Assembly (NCBI RefSeq): GCF_900074915.1
Contig: NZ_LT222319.1
Location: forward strand, 764,001 to 828,000
Length of the DNA: 64,000 nucleotides
Reading direction: 5' to 3'
From: Pseudomonas cerasi
Lineage (GTDB): Bacteria; Pseudomonadota; Gammaproteobacteria; Pseudomonadales; Pseudomonadaceae
The notes under the pieces: generated by a model
The model's input: the letters and a program-made list of their open reading frames with translations, nothing else
What the model was told of the DNA's origin: nothing
The model's database searches: none
Shown: positions 7,826-15,891 of the stretch, piece after piece
Position numbering within the stretch: position 1 is the stretch's first letter
Layout: each line of letters begins with the position of its first letter
Translations under genes and position numbers: made by a program

Positions 7826-8937
7826 GACGTTGCATTCCTCTGCGATGAAAAAGGAGCCTGGAAGCCGCGCTGGAAGACCCGGCGCGGGTTGTCGATCAAA
7901 AGGTTTTCGAGTTGTTCACCGGTAACGCCATGACGGCGCAGGCGCGGGACAAAGTGTTTCAGCAGGTAGCCATAACCATGGCCGCCATAGCGAGTCAGCA
8001 TGGTTTTCAGAAAGACGTCCTGAGACAACAGCACCTGCGAGCCGAAGCCGTGCTCGATCAGAGCGACGATGGCCCGCGCGTTTTCTTCATCGCTGGGCGA
8101 CTGCGCGTGCTCGTCGGCGAAGTAGTAACCCATGCCGATCATGTCGTATTCCAGAAACGCGCCGCGTGCCGCCAGCGCATGCTGATACGCAGGGTCGCTG
8201 TGGCTCGGGTTCATGTGGCACAGCACCGTATGGCGCAGGTCGGCGCCTTCAGCCTCAACGATGTCCAGTACCCGATGGCCGAGGCGCTCCCAGCCAGGCA
8301 GGTGCACCGAGAGCGGCACGCCGGTCGCAGCACTTGCACGGGCTGCGGCGCGCAGTGATTTTTCTTCGTCAGCCGTGAACGCGGCAGAAACACCAATCTC
8401 GCCGATCAGGCCGGCAATCACCTCGGGCTTCTCTTCACCGCCGCCCACGTCATGAATGATCTGCTCCGCCAGTTGTTCAACCGAGCGTTCGTGCACGTAA
8501 TGCGGGTGCGAGGGTTCCAGATAGAAACCGGCACCCATGATGATATTCAGGCCGGTGAGACGGGAAATCCGCTGCAAGGCCTGCGGGTCGCGGCCGATGC
8601 CCAGGTTGGTCGGATCGACCACCGTTTCCCCGCCCAGCGCCCGGTACTTCAGCAGTTCTTCGCACGCGAGGTCGACATCGAACAACTGACAATTGTCGCG
8701 GCTGACCAGCGGGTTCATGTGCAGCTCGCCGAGCAGTTCGATGCTCACCGGGCGCTCGGCCAGGTGCCGTTCGCCGCAGCAACTGGGTGCGACCCATTTG
8801 CCCGATGCGTCGAGCAGAATGTGTTCGTGCATCAGGGTGACGCCAAGGCGCTCGACCGGCATTGGCCCCAGCACCGTCATGGCATGGCCGCTGTCGACGC
8901 CGAGTGGAAGGGGTGAAGGATGACGAAACAGGCTCAT
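7822..8937 (-). CDS. Phosphotriesterase-family metal-dependent hydrolase
   Basis: A 371 aa TIM-barrel amidohydrolase. The metal ligands visible are the HxH of LMHEHIL, the bridging residue in LIGEIGVS, two His in SVHLPG and VLCHMNPSH, and the Asp of LLSQDVFL. The bridging position is Glu, as in the phosphotriesterase homology protein Php, not the carboxylated Lys of true phosphotriesterase, so a lactonase- or esterase-type activity is more likely. It overlaps its neighbours on both sides by four bases, in an operon with a sugar-type ABC importer, so the substrate is probably the imported compound or its lactone. Confidence 0.85.
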   Translation of the reverse strand: MSLFRHPSPLPLGVDSGHAMTVLGPMPVERLGVTLMHEHILLDASGKWVAPSCCGERHLAERPVSIELLGELHMNPLVSRDNCQLFDVDLACEELLKYRALGGETVVDPTNLGIGRDPQALQRISRLTGLNIIMGAGFYLEPSHPHYVHERSVEQLAEQIIHDVGGGEEKPEVIAGLIGEIGVSAAFTADEEKSLRAAARASAATGVPLSVHLPGWERLGHRVLDIVEAEGADLRHTVLCHMNPSHSDPAYQHALAARGAFLEYDMIGMGYYFADEHAQSPSDEENARAIVALIEHGFGSQVLLSQDVFLKTMLTRYGGHGYGYLLKHFVPRLRRHGVTGEQLENLLIDNPRRVFQRGFQAPFSSQRNATS

Positions 8938-9953
8938 GCTCCAGCCCTCCCGAGTGGGCGGCCGGTACGTAGAATGCGTGTGTTCAGCCAGATCGCCAGC
9001 AGTACGATCAGGCCCGTGGCGATTTGCGTGTAGAACGGTGAGACGTGGGCCAGAATCAGCCCGTTCTTGATCGCTGCCATGGTCAGTACCCCCAACAGTG
9101 TGCCGACAATCGTGCCGAAGCCACCGAACAGGCTGGTGCTGCCGAGGACCACGGCGGCAATCACTTCCAGTTCGAAACCTTCGCCCTGATTCGAGGAGCC
9201 ACTGCCCAGCCTGGCCGTGACGATCATGCCGGCCAGGGCGGCCGCCATGCCACTGAGCATGTAGACCCGCAGCAGCACCCCGCGATGATTCACCCCGGCA
9301 CGGCGCACGCTTTCAGCGTTGGCACCGATACCCGTGAGGTAGCGGCCAAAGCGCATTTTGCCGAGCACCAACACCCCGCCCAGTGTGACCAGCAAGGCCA
9401 GCCAGGCGGTCAGCGGCACGCCGAGAAACCAGCCGCGACCCAAGGCCAGAAACGCTGCTTCCTCGTGTGGAACGGGGATCGAATAGCCTTGCGTCAGCAG
9501 CATCGCCAGGCCACGAATAATGGTCAGGGTGGCCAGGGTGACGATAAAGGCCGGGATGCCCGCGTAGGCGATGAAGTAGCCGTTCAGCGCCCCGATCATC
9601 GCGCCGACGGCAAGCCCGCCTAGCAGAACCAGCGGCCAGGGCAAATGCCAGGCATTGAGTGCCATGGCTGCCAGCGCACCGACCAGCGCCAGGGTCGAGC
9701 CAACGGACAGGTCGATGCCGCCGGTGGTGACCACCAGCGTCATCGCCACCGCGACAATCAGTAACGGCGCGTTTTGCCGGATAACGTTGAGCAGGTTGGC
9801 ACCGCTTAAAAAGTTATCGGTCACCAGCGCGAACAGCACAAAGCACAGGGCGAAAAACAGGCCGATGCTGACCACGCCGGGAAAGTCGTGCAGCAGGCGC
9901 TTGAACAGCGACTGCGGCAGAATGCGTTGGCGCGTGAGATCGAGCGTTTTCAT
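8934..9953 (-). CDS. ABC importer permease, ribose/xylose (RbsC) type
   Basis: A 339 aa integral membrane protein with eight to ten hydrophobic segments and the family motif TGGIDLSVGSTLALVGALAA near residue 85. A later GANAESVRRAGVN cytoplasmic-loop motif (EAA-like contact with the ATPase) is also characteristic. It forms the channel of a carbohydrate uptake system with the ATPase upstream (9968) and the binding protein at 10755. It is four bases overlapped with the phosphotriesterase gene. Confidence 0.9.
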   Translation of the reverse strand: MKTLDLTRQRILPQSLFKRLLHDFPGVVSIGLFFALCFVLFALVTDNFLSGANLLNVIRQNAPLLIVAVAMTLVVTTGGIDLSVGSTLALVGALAAMALNAWHLPWPLVLLGGLAVGAMIGALNGYFIAYAGIPAFIVTLATLTIIRGLAMLLTQGYSIPVPHEEAAFLALGRGWFLGVPLTAWLALLVTLGGVLVLGKMRFGRYLTGIGANAESVRRAGVNHRGVLLRVYMLSGMAAALAGMIVTARLGSGSSNQGEGFELEVIAAVVLGSTSLFGGFGTIVGTLLGVLTMAAIKNGLILAHVSPFYTQIATGLIVLLAIWLNTRILRTGRPLGRAGA

Positions 9954-9967
9954 GGCGTCATATCCTT

Positions 9968-10744
9968 TCAGGCGCTAGCGGAGCGGGCAGTGAATTTGTG
10001 CCCGACGATGAGTTCGACGACCTCGTTGAGGTCGGTGTCGGCGATCCTTCGCTCGGCCAGATTGGCGCCGTCATACATCACCATGAGGCGGTCACAGACC
10101 AGAAACAGGTCCTGCAACCTGTGGGTGATCAGAATCACGCTGACGCCTTGGCGGCTGATGGTACGAATCAACTCCAGCACCGCTTCGACTTCGGCTACCG
10201 CGAGGGCAGCGGTGGGCTCGTCCATGATCAGAACCTTAGGCCCGAAGGCTGCCGCGCGGGCAATCGCAACGGCCTGGCGCTGGCCACCGGAAAGGTGTCG
10301 TACCTGCGCGCGGGTATCCGGAATGGTGATGCCCAATGCTTCAAGAATCTGCCGTGCTTCGCGGTGCATGCGCGTCTCATCGAGCAACGGCACGCCGAGC
10401 ACGTGGCGCATCGGTTCGCGGCCCATGAAGAGGTTTCCGGCCACATCGACGGTGTCACACAGCGACAGGTCCTGATACACCATCTGGATATGGCAGCGCT
10501 GTGCATCTGCCGGACCGCTGAAACTGACTTCCTCGCCATCGATGGCGATTCGTCCGCTGGTGGGTAACTCCGCACCTGACAGAATCTTGGTCAGCGTGGA
10601 TTTGCCTGCGCCGTTGTCGCCCACCAGCCCCAGCACTTCACCGGGCTGCAACAGCAGGTCGACACCGCGTAACGAGGCTATCGAGCCATAGTGTTTAGTG
10701 ATGGCACTCATCTGTACCCGAGGCACTTCGCCAGGCGTCTGCAT
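9968..10744 (-). CDS. ABC importer ATPase, single-domain sugar type
   Basis: A 258 aa ATPase with Walker A (GDNGAGKST), signature LSGGQRQAVAIAR, Walker B (VLIMDEPTAAL) and an H-loop (ILITHRLQ). RbsA/XylG-type ATPases usually contain two fused ATPase domains of about 500 aa. This one is a single domain like the FrcA type and would act as a homodimer. It lies 14 bases upstream of the permease gene and 10 bases downstream of the binding protein gene. Confidence 0.9.
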   Translation of the reverse strand: MQTPGEVPRVQMSAITKHYGSIASLRGVDLLLQPGEVLGLVGDNGAGKSTLTKILSGAELPTSGRIAIDGEEVSFSGPADAQRCHIQMVYQDLSLCDTVDVAGNLFMGREPMRHVLGVPLLDETRMHREARQILEALGITIPDTRAQVRHLSGGQRQAVAIARAAAFGPKVLIMDEPTAALAVAEVEAVLELIRTISRQGVSVILITHRLQDLFLVCDRLMVMYDGANLAERRIADTDLNEVVELIVGHKFTARSASA

Positions 10745-10754
10745 GCTGAGCCCC

Positions 10755-11699
10755 TTATTTGAATTCGGCGCGATAGGCTGCCAGGTTGGCTTTGGTCACC
10801 AGCGTGACGGGAATACTCTGTTCGCGAGCCACGGTTTTTCCGGACAACAGTGCCAGTGCCGACTCCACCGCCGTCTTGCCCATGGCCTGCGTGTTCTGTT
10901 GCACCACCACCGCGACAGAGCCGTCATCCAGACCCTGCACTGCCTGAGAGGACAGGTCCCACCCGAAAATCCTGACCCGCTCGCCCGCACCTTGCGACAT
11001 GCTCGCGGCAACCGAGCCAATCAGGGCAGGTTCGCCAGTGGCATAAATGATCTGCAGATCAGGGTTGGCGGTCAGCAGGTTTTCCGCCGCCGCCTGGGCG
11101 GTGTCCTGCACATTGTTACCGTCGACGGTGTTGACGATCTTCGCCTGGCTGGCGGTCTTTGCCAGGCCCTCGCGGAAACCGTCCAGACGCAGATTCTGTA
11201 CATAAGAGCCGAGGGCTCCCACCACGCCGATGCTTGCCTTGCCCGCCAGTTCGCGGTTGATGTATTCGCCGGTGTACTGGCCGATCTGTCGGGCTGCCTC
11301 GCGGTTATCCACGCCGACCTGTACGGCATTGTCGCCATTAATCACAGCGTCGATTGCCACCACCGGAATTCCCGCCTGCGCAGCTGCGGTGACCGCAGGC
11401 TTGATACCGTTGACGTCGATGGCGCAGACCAGAATGGCGTCGACCTTGTCCTGAATATAGGCCTCGATGGCGTCGTTCTGGGCTGACGGATTGTCGTTGG
11501 CGTTGAACACCACCAGCTCTGCTCCGGCAGCTTTCGCCGCAGCCTGTGCGCCCTGGGTAATCTGGGTGAAATACAGCGCCTGCTGGTTGACCTGCACCAG
11601 AGCCAGACGTTTGCCGGTCTGGGCCTGAATGATGGGTGACAACGCCAAGGCCAGAACAGCGCCGAGGGTCAGGGTGAAACGCTTGCTAAAACGCAGCAT
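10755..11699 (-). CDS. Periplasmic sugar-binding protein of the ribose-binding (PBP1) family
   Basis: A 314 aa protein with a signal peptide (MLRFSKRFTLTLGAVLALAL, cleavage near AQA-QT). The body is a two-lobed type 1 periplasmic binding fold, with ALVQVNQQALYF at the N-terminus and IIYATGEPALIGSVAA in the later lobe. The start is set at 11699 because AGGAGG ends 6 bases upstream; the ATG at 11705 directly abuts that site. It is the first gene of the catabolic operon and captures the substrate. Expression is probably controlled by the LacI-type repressor at 11958 through the operator at 11742-11757. Confidence 0.9.
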   Translation of the reverse strand: MLRFSKRFTLTLGAVLALALSPIIQAQTGKRLALVQVNQQALYFTQITQGAQAAAKAAGAELVVFNANDNPSAQNDAIEAYIQDKVDAILVCAIDVNGIKPAVTAAAQAGIPVVAIDAVINGDNAVQVGVDNREAARQIGQYTGEYINRELAGKASIGVVGALGSYVQNLRLDGFREGLAKTASQAKIVNTVDGNNVQDTAQAAAENLLTANPDLQIIYATGEPALIGSVAASMSQGAGERVRIFGWDLSSQAVQGLDDGSVAVVVQQNTQAMGKTAVESALALLSGKTVAREQSIPVTLVTKANLAAYRAEFK

Positions 11700-11741
11700 T
11701 GCCATCCTCCTAGTCTGTTTGCCGGTGCGGCAAATCAGATC

Positions 11742-11757
11742 GGTAAACCGGTTTACC
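11742..11757. promoter_or_regulatory. Perfect 16-bp palindrome, LacI-family operator
   Basis: GGTAAACCGGTTTACC is a perfect palindrome with a central CG, the hallmark of LacI/GalR-family operators. It lies 43 bases upstream of the binding-protein start and is adjacent to the LacI-type regulator gene, so it very probably controls this operon. Confidence 0.8.
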
Positions 11758-11957
11758 AGCGGTTTCAAAAAAAAGACAAATGAGCTTTGTCTTCAGGTTT
11801 GAGAACTGGAGAAAGCAGATTGTGTGCCATTTTTTTCACGATCCCGGCCAGTCACCGTACGTCCTTGATGCGCCACAGTTTTCCGCAATCATCAGCTTTT
11901 CAGGATGCCGATGGCAGTGCACCGATTTAAGGCCGGGTGTTACTGGTTGCCCCGCAA

Positions 11958-12971
11958 TCAGTCACTGCGCGTTGCTACCGTGCCCCGGCAGATCAACTCT
12001 ACGGGTACGCGCACGACGTCCTGTGTACAGTCGCCGCCCGCCATGCGCTGCAGCAATTGCGCCACGCCGAGACGGCCAAGCTCCCTGGAGGACTGGCGGA
12101 TGGTACACAGCGGCGGGGTTAGCAGGCTGGCGTACACGGCGTCATCGAAACCCACCAGCGACATGGCACCGGGCACGCTGATATTGCGCTCACGCAGGAC
12201 ATCGAGTACGCCCAGAGCGATGAAGTCACTGGCGGCGAAAATCGCCTCCGGAGGGTGGGGCAGGGTGAGCAGCTGAGCGGTTGCGATACGCCCGAACTCA
12301 CGGCTGTAATCCCCGAAGCACAGGTATTCCGGCACCTCTGCGATGCCCGCCAGCGCCAGCGCCTCCCGGTAGCCGGCATAGCGCTCGCGGGCACTCATCA
12401 AGGCCGACGGCCCGGACACATGAGCGATGCGTCGATGGCCATGGCGGATCAGATAGTCAGTCGCCAGGCGACCACCCTGATGGTTGTCGGCGAACACTTT
12501 GGGCTGCGAGGTGCCGGGAACGTCTTCGTCGAGCAGAATGATATTGCGGTAGCTCGCCAACTGACTGGCCAGCGTGCCGTCGTCCGGACGGTTGCTGACC
12601 AGTAGCAAACCATCGACGTTACGTGAATCCAGCCAGCGCACAAAGGTGCTTTCACGTTCAAGCAGGTTGCGGGTGACACACAGCACTAGGTTATACCCGT
12701 TGGCGGACGCCTCTTCCTCGGCCGCGTCTGCCAGCTCGGCAAAAAACGGGTTGGCGATGTCCGGCAGCACCAGACCGATGGTCTCACTGCCGCCTTTGCT
12801 CAGGCGTCGGGCCAGACTGTTGCCCCGGTAGTCCAGCGCCTTGATCGCCGTGTCGATACGTTTCGCGGTCTCCGGCGGCAGGCTGATACTTCGATTCAGG
12901 TAGCGCGACACCGCAGCCTTGGAAAGGCCGGCATGGTTGGCGACATCCTGAAGTGTTACGGGTCTGGTCAT
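11958..12971 (-). CDS. LacI/GalR-family transcriptional regulator
   Basis: A 337 aa repressor. The N-terminal helix-turn-helix reads VTLQDVANHAGLSKAAVSRYLN with a hinge helix (YRGNSLARRLS), followed by a periplasmic-binding-like effector domain (ETIGLVLPDIANPFFAEL). It lies upstream of and on the same strand as the sugar-type ABC operon, separated by about 260 bases that contain a perfect operator palindrome. It would sense an intermediate of that pathway and repress the operon; the ligand is unknown. Confidence 0.92.
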   Translation of the reverse strand: MTRPVTLQDVANHAGLSKAAVSRYLNRSISLPPETAKRIDTAIKALDYRGNSLARRLSKGGSETIGLVLPDIANPFFAELADAAEEEASANGYNLVLCVTRNLLERESTFVRWLDSRNVDGLLLVSNRPDDGTLASQLASYRNIILLDEDVPGTSQPKVFADNHQGGRLATDYLIRHGHRRIAHVSGPSALMSARERYAGYREALALAGIAEVPEYLCFGDYSREFGRIATAQLLTLPHPPEAIFAASDFIALGVLDVLRERNISVPGAMSLVGFDDAVYASLLTPPLCTIRQSSRELGRLGVAQLLQRMAGGDCTQDVVRVPVELICRGTVATRSD

Positions 12972-13677
12972 GGCGGTCGGATTTTATACCTGAAAAACGA
13001 AGCATTGACGTGAGGTGCCGGTATCTTCTCATGCGTGCCCGAACAGCCCGACGATTTTCTCTGCGGGTGACGTCGAAAAAATCCATGTGGGGCGTTGGTC
13101 GGCCAGATCTCGTTAACCTTTTGCACGTTGGCGACACGCTCTGCTCGGGCAAATGTGTGCGGTCTGGAGCTTTTAGTGCGTCACTGAATATGGCGCATTA
13201 TGTATATGTTGTCGCATGACTTATGTCTGATCACTTCACACACTACGATCACGCAAGTAGCTTAGGTATTCATTGCATTGGCTTTAAGACAATCGCCACG
13301 AATGTCGATCACTTACAGTGATGGTTCTCCATTGAAGAAGTCCCTCTTGTTTGCTTAATGGAACCGCACAGCACACTGCGACACTCATTTACTCAATTTT
13401 CCAGTAAATGCGGGCGATGAGTGTTTGCGATGAATGCCGTTCAGCCAATTATAAGTTCTGCTTATTTTCAATATTTTCTCGGTGATAGCAACTGGCTGCT
13501 TTCGGGGCGCTGTTCATTATCAGCAGGCGTTATCCATGAGTGGATCAACCCGAAAAGTGGCTATTTGCCTTTTGAGTATCGGCTGATGGCGTTCGAGTCT
13601 GATAACAGTCCTGATGCCTGTAACTCCAGGGACGAATGTTCATCGCGTGCCGCAAGACGAACGTTCAGGAGGGCTTA
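12972..13677. other. 706-base AT-rich intergenic region with an hrp box
   Basis: It separates the LacI-type regulator (minus) from hopAG1 (plus). It is visibly richer in A+T than the flanking genes, particularly from 13200 to 13500. The only feature I can support is the HrpL-type promoter at 13360-13387. An open frame at 13421-13678 lacks a good ribosome site, and I do not call it. Confidence 0.6.
13360..13387 (+). promoter_or_regulatory. hrp box (HrpL sigma factor promoter) upstream of hopAG1
   Basis: GGAACC (13360-13365), then 15 bases, then ACACTCA (13381-13387). The consensus is GGAACC-N15/16-CCACNNA, so there is one mismatch in the -10 half. It is about 290 bases upstream of the hopAG1 start and probably drives hopAG1 and hopAH1. 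Confidence 0.75.
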
Positions 13678-15783
13678 ATGATAAATCCCGTAAAACACAA
13701 TTTCAGTCACCTTGGGTTTTCAAACGCTCAAAGTACCTCAGCACTGGGGCCTGCCAGTAATAAAGTGCCCAACTTTGTTTCGCGAGGGCGAGGCAAGGGA
13801 GTTCCAGTGGAGCAATTCAATACTGTCGAAGAGTGTCGTTTGGCGGGGCGGCAGGACAGCGTACTGGATTCGATAGACGGCAAAGAGTTCATGCGACTGC
13901 TGCAGAAGTACACGGCCTCTGAAACAACCGAAGAAGAATTTGCCGACCTGAGGGCCGCCATACCGCGCTACTCCATTGAGTTGGCCGAGTCGGATCACCC
14001 TAAAGTGCTTTATCGGGGGATATCTCTGCATGATGAGACTGCGTCGCTGTTACTGAATACCTCCAAGGGTTACCGCAGTCGTGAAATAGCCCATGGTCTT
14101 ATTCACGGCCTGCGCGTGGTTAAAGGCGTTTACACCGCGACCGGGGTGGCCAGTGCCTCGACAGTGTCAGCCGTTTCGCAAGGCTTTGCGCTGGTGAACG
14201 CGAACAGGAAAAAAGAAACACCGGTTCTTTTTGTACTGAAAGCGATGCCTGCCGTTCCCGCGCTCAACCACAGTGGTGCGAAGGGGGTGACACTCAGTGA
14301 GAGCCGGTTGCCGTTATCGGTGGCCAGCAAGAGTGAACATGAAGTCATTCTGGATATCACCAACCGGTACGAAATTACGCAGGCTCGCCGGAGCGGTGAG
14401 TTCATTGTCGTCGACATGACGGTTTTAGGACGGTCCAAGAGGGGAGGTGAATTCGCTCTCGTCGAGACTGACAAATGGAAACAACTCTCTGGCGCCAAGG
14501 GCTCTAATCCAGGTGGATTGTTTCAAGCGCCCAATGGCGTTAAGTGGTATGTGAAAACCAACCCGTCTGCCAATAGGCTTCGAAACGAGGTGCTTGCCTC
14601 CAGGCTGTACCGTGCCGCAGGAATCGATGTTCCTGACATAGAGCTGGCGTCCCGCAAAGGCAAGCCCGCACTGATTTCAAAACTGATAGTAGGGAACCCC
14701 AAAGACCTCGATACGCTGGCAAAAAATAGCCAGTTGAAGTGCGGCTTTGCTGTGGATGCCTGGCTGGCGAACTGGGATGTCATCGGTCTGACGGGGGACA
14801 ATGTCATCTTCAATCACCGTAACAAACCTGTGCGCATCGACCTTGGCGGCGCGCTGGTCTTCCGCGCCCAAGGGGAGCACAAGGGTAATCAGTTCGGTAC
14901 CACGCCAATGGAACTGGTCACGATGCTGTCTCGTGAAGACAATTCGTCCAGTCGCGTCTTTCGGAACATCGAGCGTAATGACATCCGCGAGGGTATTGCA
15001 GCGATAGAAAAAATACCGGATGCGCGTATTGCCGCACTTTGCGCAGAGCACGGTCCTGGCAATCACAGCGAACGCATTGAGCTCGGTAAAAGACTGATCA
15101 GTCGGAAGAAGTGGCTGGTCGATATGAAGCAGACGCTTCCTTATATTCATCGCCAAAAGAACGAGCGCGGCAATGTTGTCACTGTTAAAAATCCCACGTC
15201 TCCCAGCGCTTTGGATACGTGGCGTGATCGATACGCCACAGCCGTTTTTGTACCCCACAGCGCTGTCCGTGGCAGCATGAACAACCTGCCGTTCAGATCA
15301 TTTACGCCCCCCAACACAATGGATGGCTGGCGCCGATTTACAACCCGGGCGGTCAACTTCACAGAGCCGGAATTTAAGCGTTCCCAGCACCTTGCTCCCG
15401 CCAGTGGAGCGATCATTTTTGAGCCCGACGGCAGGGTGTGGATCACCGAGCCGACCAATCACCCGTTCGGCGCAACGCACGCTTTTCCCAAGGGAAAGCA
15501 GGAAGCCGGTTTGAACTTGAGGACCAATGCACTCAAGGAAGTCTACGAAGAGACGGGGCTTCTGGTGAAGTTCCACGGCTTCATCGGTGACTACGATCGA
15601 ACAACATCCCGAACTCGTTATTACCTTGCCAAACGGATCGATGGAACACCGTCCGATATGGGCTTTGAATCTCAAAGCGTCAAGCTGGCAAACATTACCG
15701 AGGCCAAAAGACTGCTACCCAACGCCGTGGATATTGCCATCTTGCGAGACGCAGAGCGGGCTTATCTAAAGGGCCCCTTTTAA
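13678..15783 (+). CDS. hopAG1: Type III effector HopAG1 (ART-like, kinase-like and Nudix domains)
   Basis: A 701 aa protein starting MINPVKHNF at 13678, with GGAGG 6 bases upstream. The C-terminus carries a Nudix box at residues 606-628 (G606, K620-E621, E624-E625, G627); the first Glu is Leu612 and the Arg is Lys620, so the box is degenerate. Residues 105-230 match the R-S-ExE pattern of ADP-ribosyltransferases: YRG with R113, SAST-VS around S161, and SEHEVIL with E220/E222. Residues 275-430 resemble an atypical kinase: K293 in WYVKT, E304 in RNEVLAS, then NWDVIG with D367, DN at 374-375, and RIDLGGAL with D388. I recall HopAG1 as a Nudix effector; the other two domains are my inference. It is followed 108 bases later by hopAH1. 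Confidence 0.88.
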   Translation: MINPVKHNFSHLGFSNAQSTSALGPASNKVPNFVSRGRGKGVPVEQFNTVEECRLAGRQDSVLDSIDGKEFMRLLQKYTASETTEEEFADLRAAIPRYSIELAESDHPKVLYRGISLHDETASLLLNTSKGYRSREIAHGLIHGLRVVKGVYTATGVASASTVSAVSQGFALVNANRKKETPVLFVLKAMPAVPALNHSGAKGVTLSESRLPLSVASKSEHEVILDITNRYEITQARRSGEFIVVDMTVLGRSKRGGEFALVETDKWKQLSGAKGSNPGGLFQAPNGVKWYVKTNPSANRLRNEVLASRLYRAAGIDVPDIELASRKGKPALISKLIVGNPKDLDTLAKNSQLKCGFAVDAWLANWDVIGLTGDNVIFNHRNKPVRIDLGGALVFRAQGEHKGNQFGTTPMELVTMLSREDNSSSRVFRNIERNDIREGIAAIEKIPDARIAALCAEHGPGNHSERIELGKRLISRKKWLVDMKQTLPYIHRQKNERGNVVTVKNPTSPSALDTWRDRYATAVFVPHSAVRGSMNNLPFRSFTPPNTMDGWRRFTTRAVNFTEPEFKRSQHLAPASGAIIFEPDGRVWITEPTNHPFGATHAFPKGKQEAGLNLRTNALKEVYEETGLLVKFHGFIGDYDRTTSRTRYYLAKRIDGTPSDMGFESQSVKLANITEAKRLLPNAVDIAILRDAERAYLKGPF

Positions 15784-15891
15784 TGAATCTCCATCTGCTT
15801 GAGCGCTGACAGACGATAAAGAGGATTTCTGAAGCCCTGCACAAAAACCCGTTCACCCAAACGCGTTACCTCCACAAAAAGGAGTAATGAA

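Noticed and set aside
13421..13678. An 85-codon frame in the leader of hopAG1
   Set aside because: It starts with GTG without a good ribosome site, and its product does not resemble an effector chaperone. I leave it uncalled.
15784..15891. A separate hrp box for hopAH1
   Set aside because: No GGAACC-N15/16-CCACNNA pattern is present in the gap; hopAH1 is most likely read from the hopAG1 promoter.
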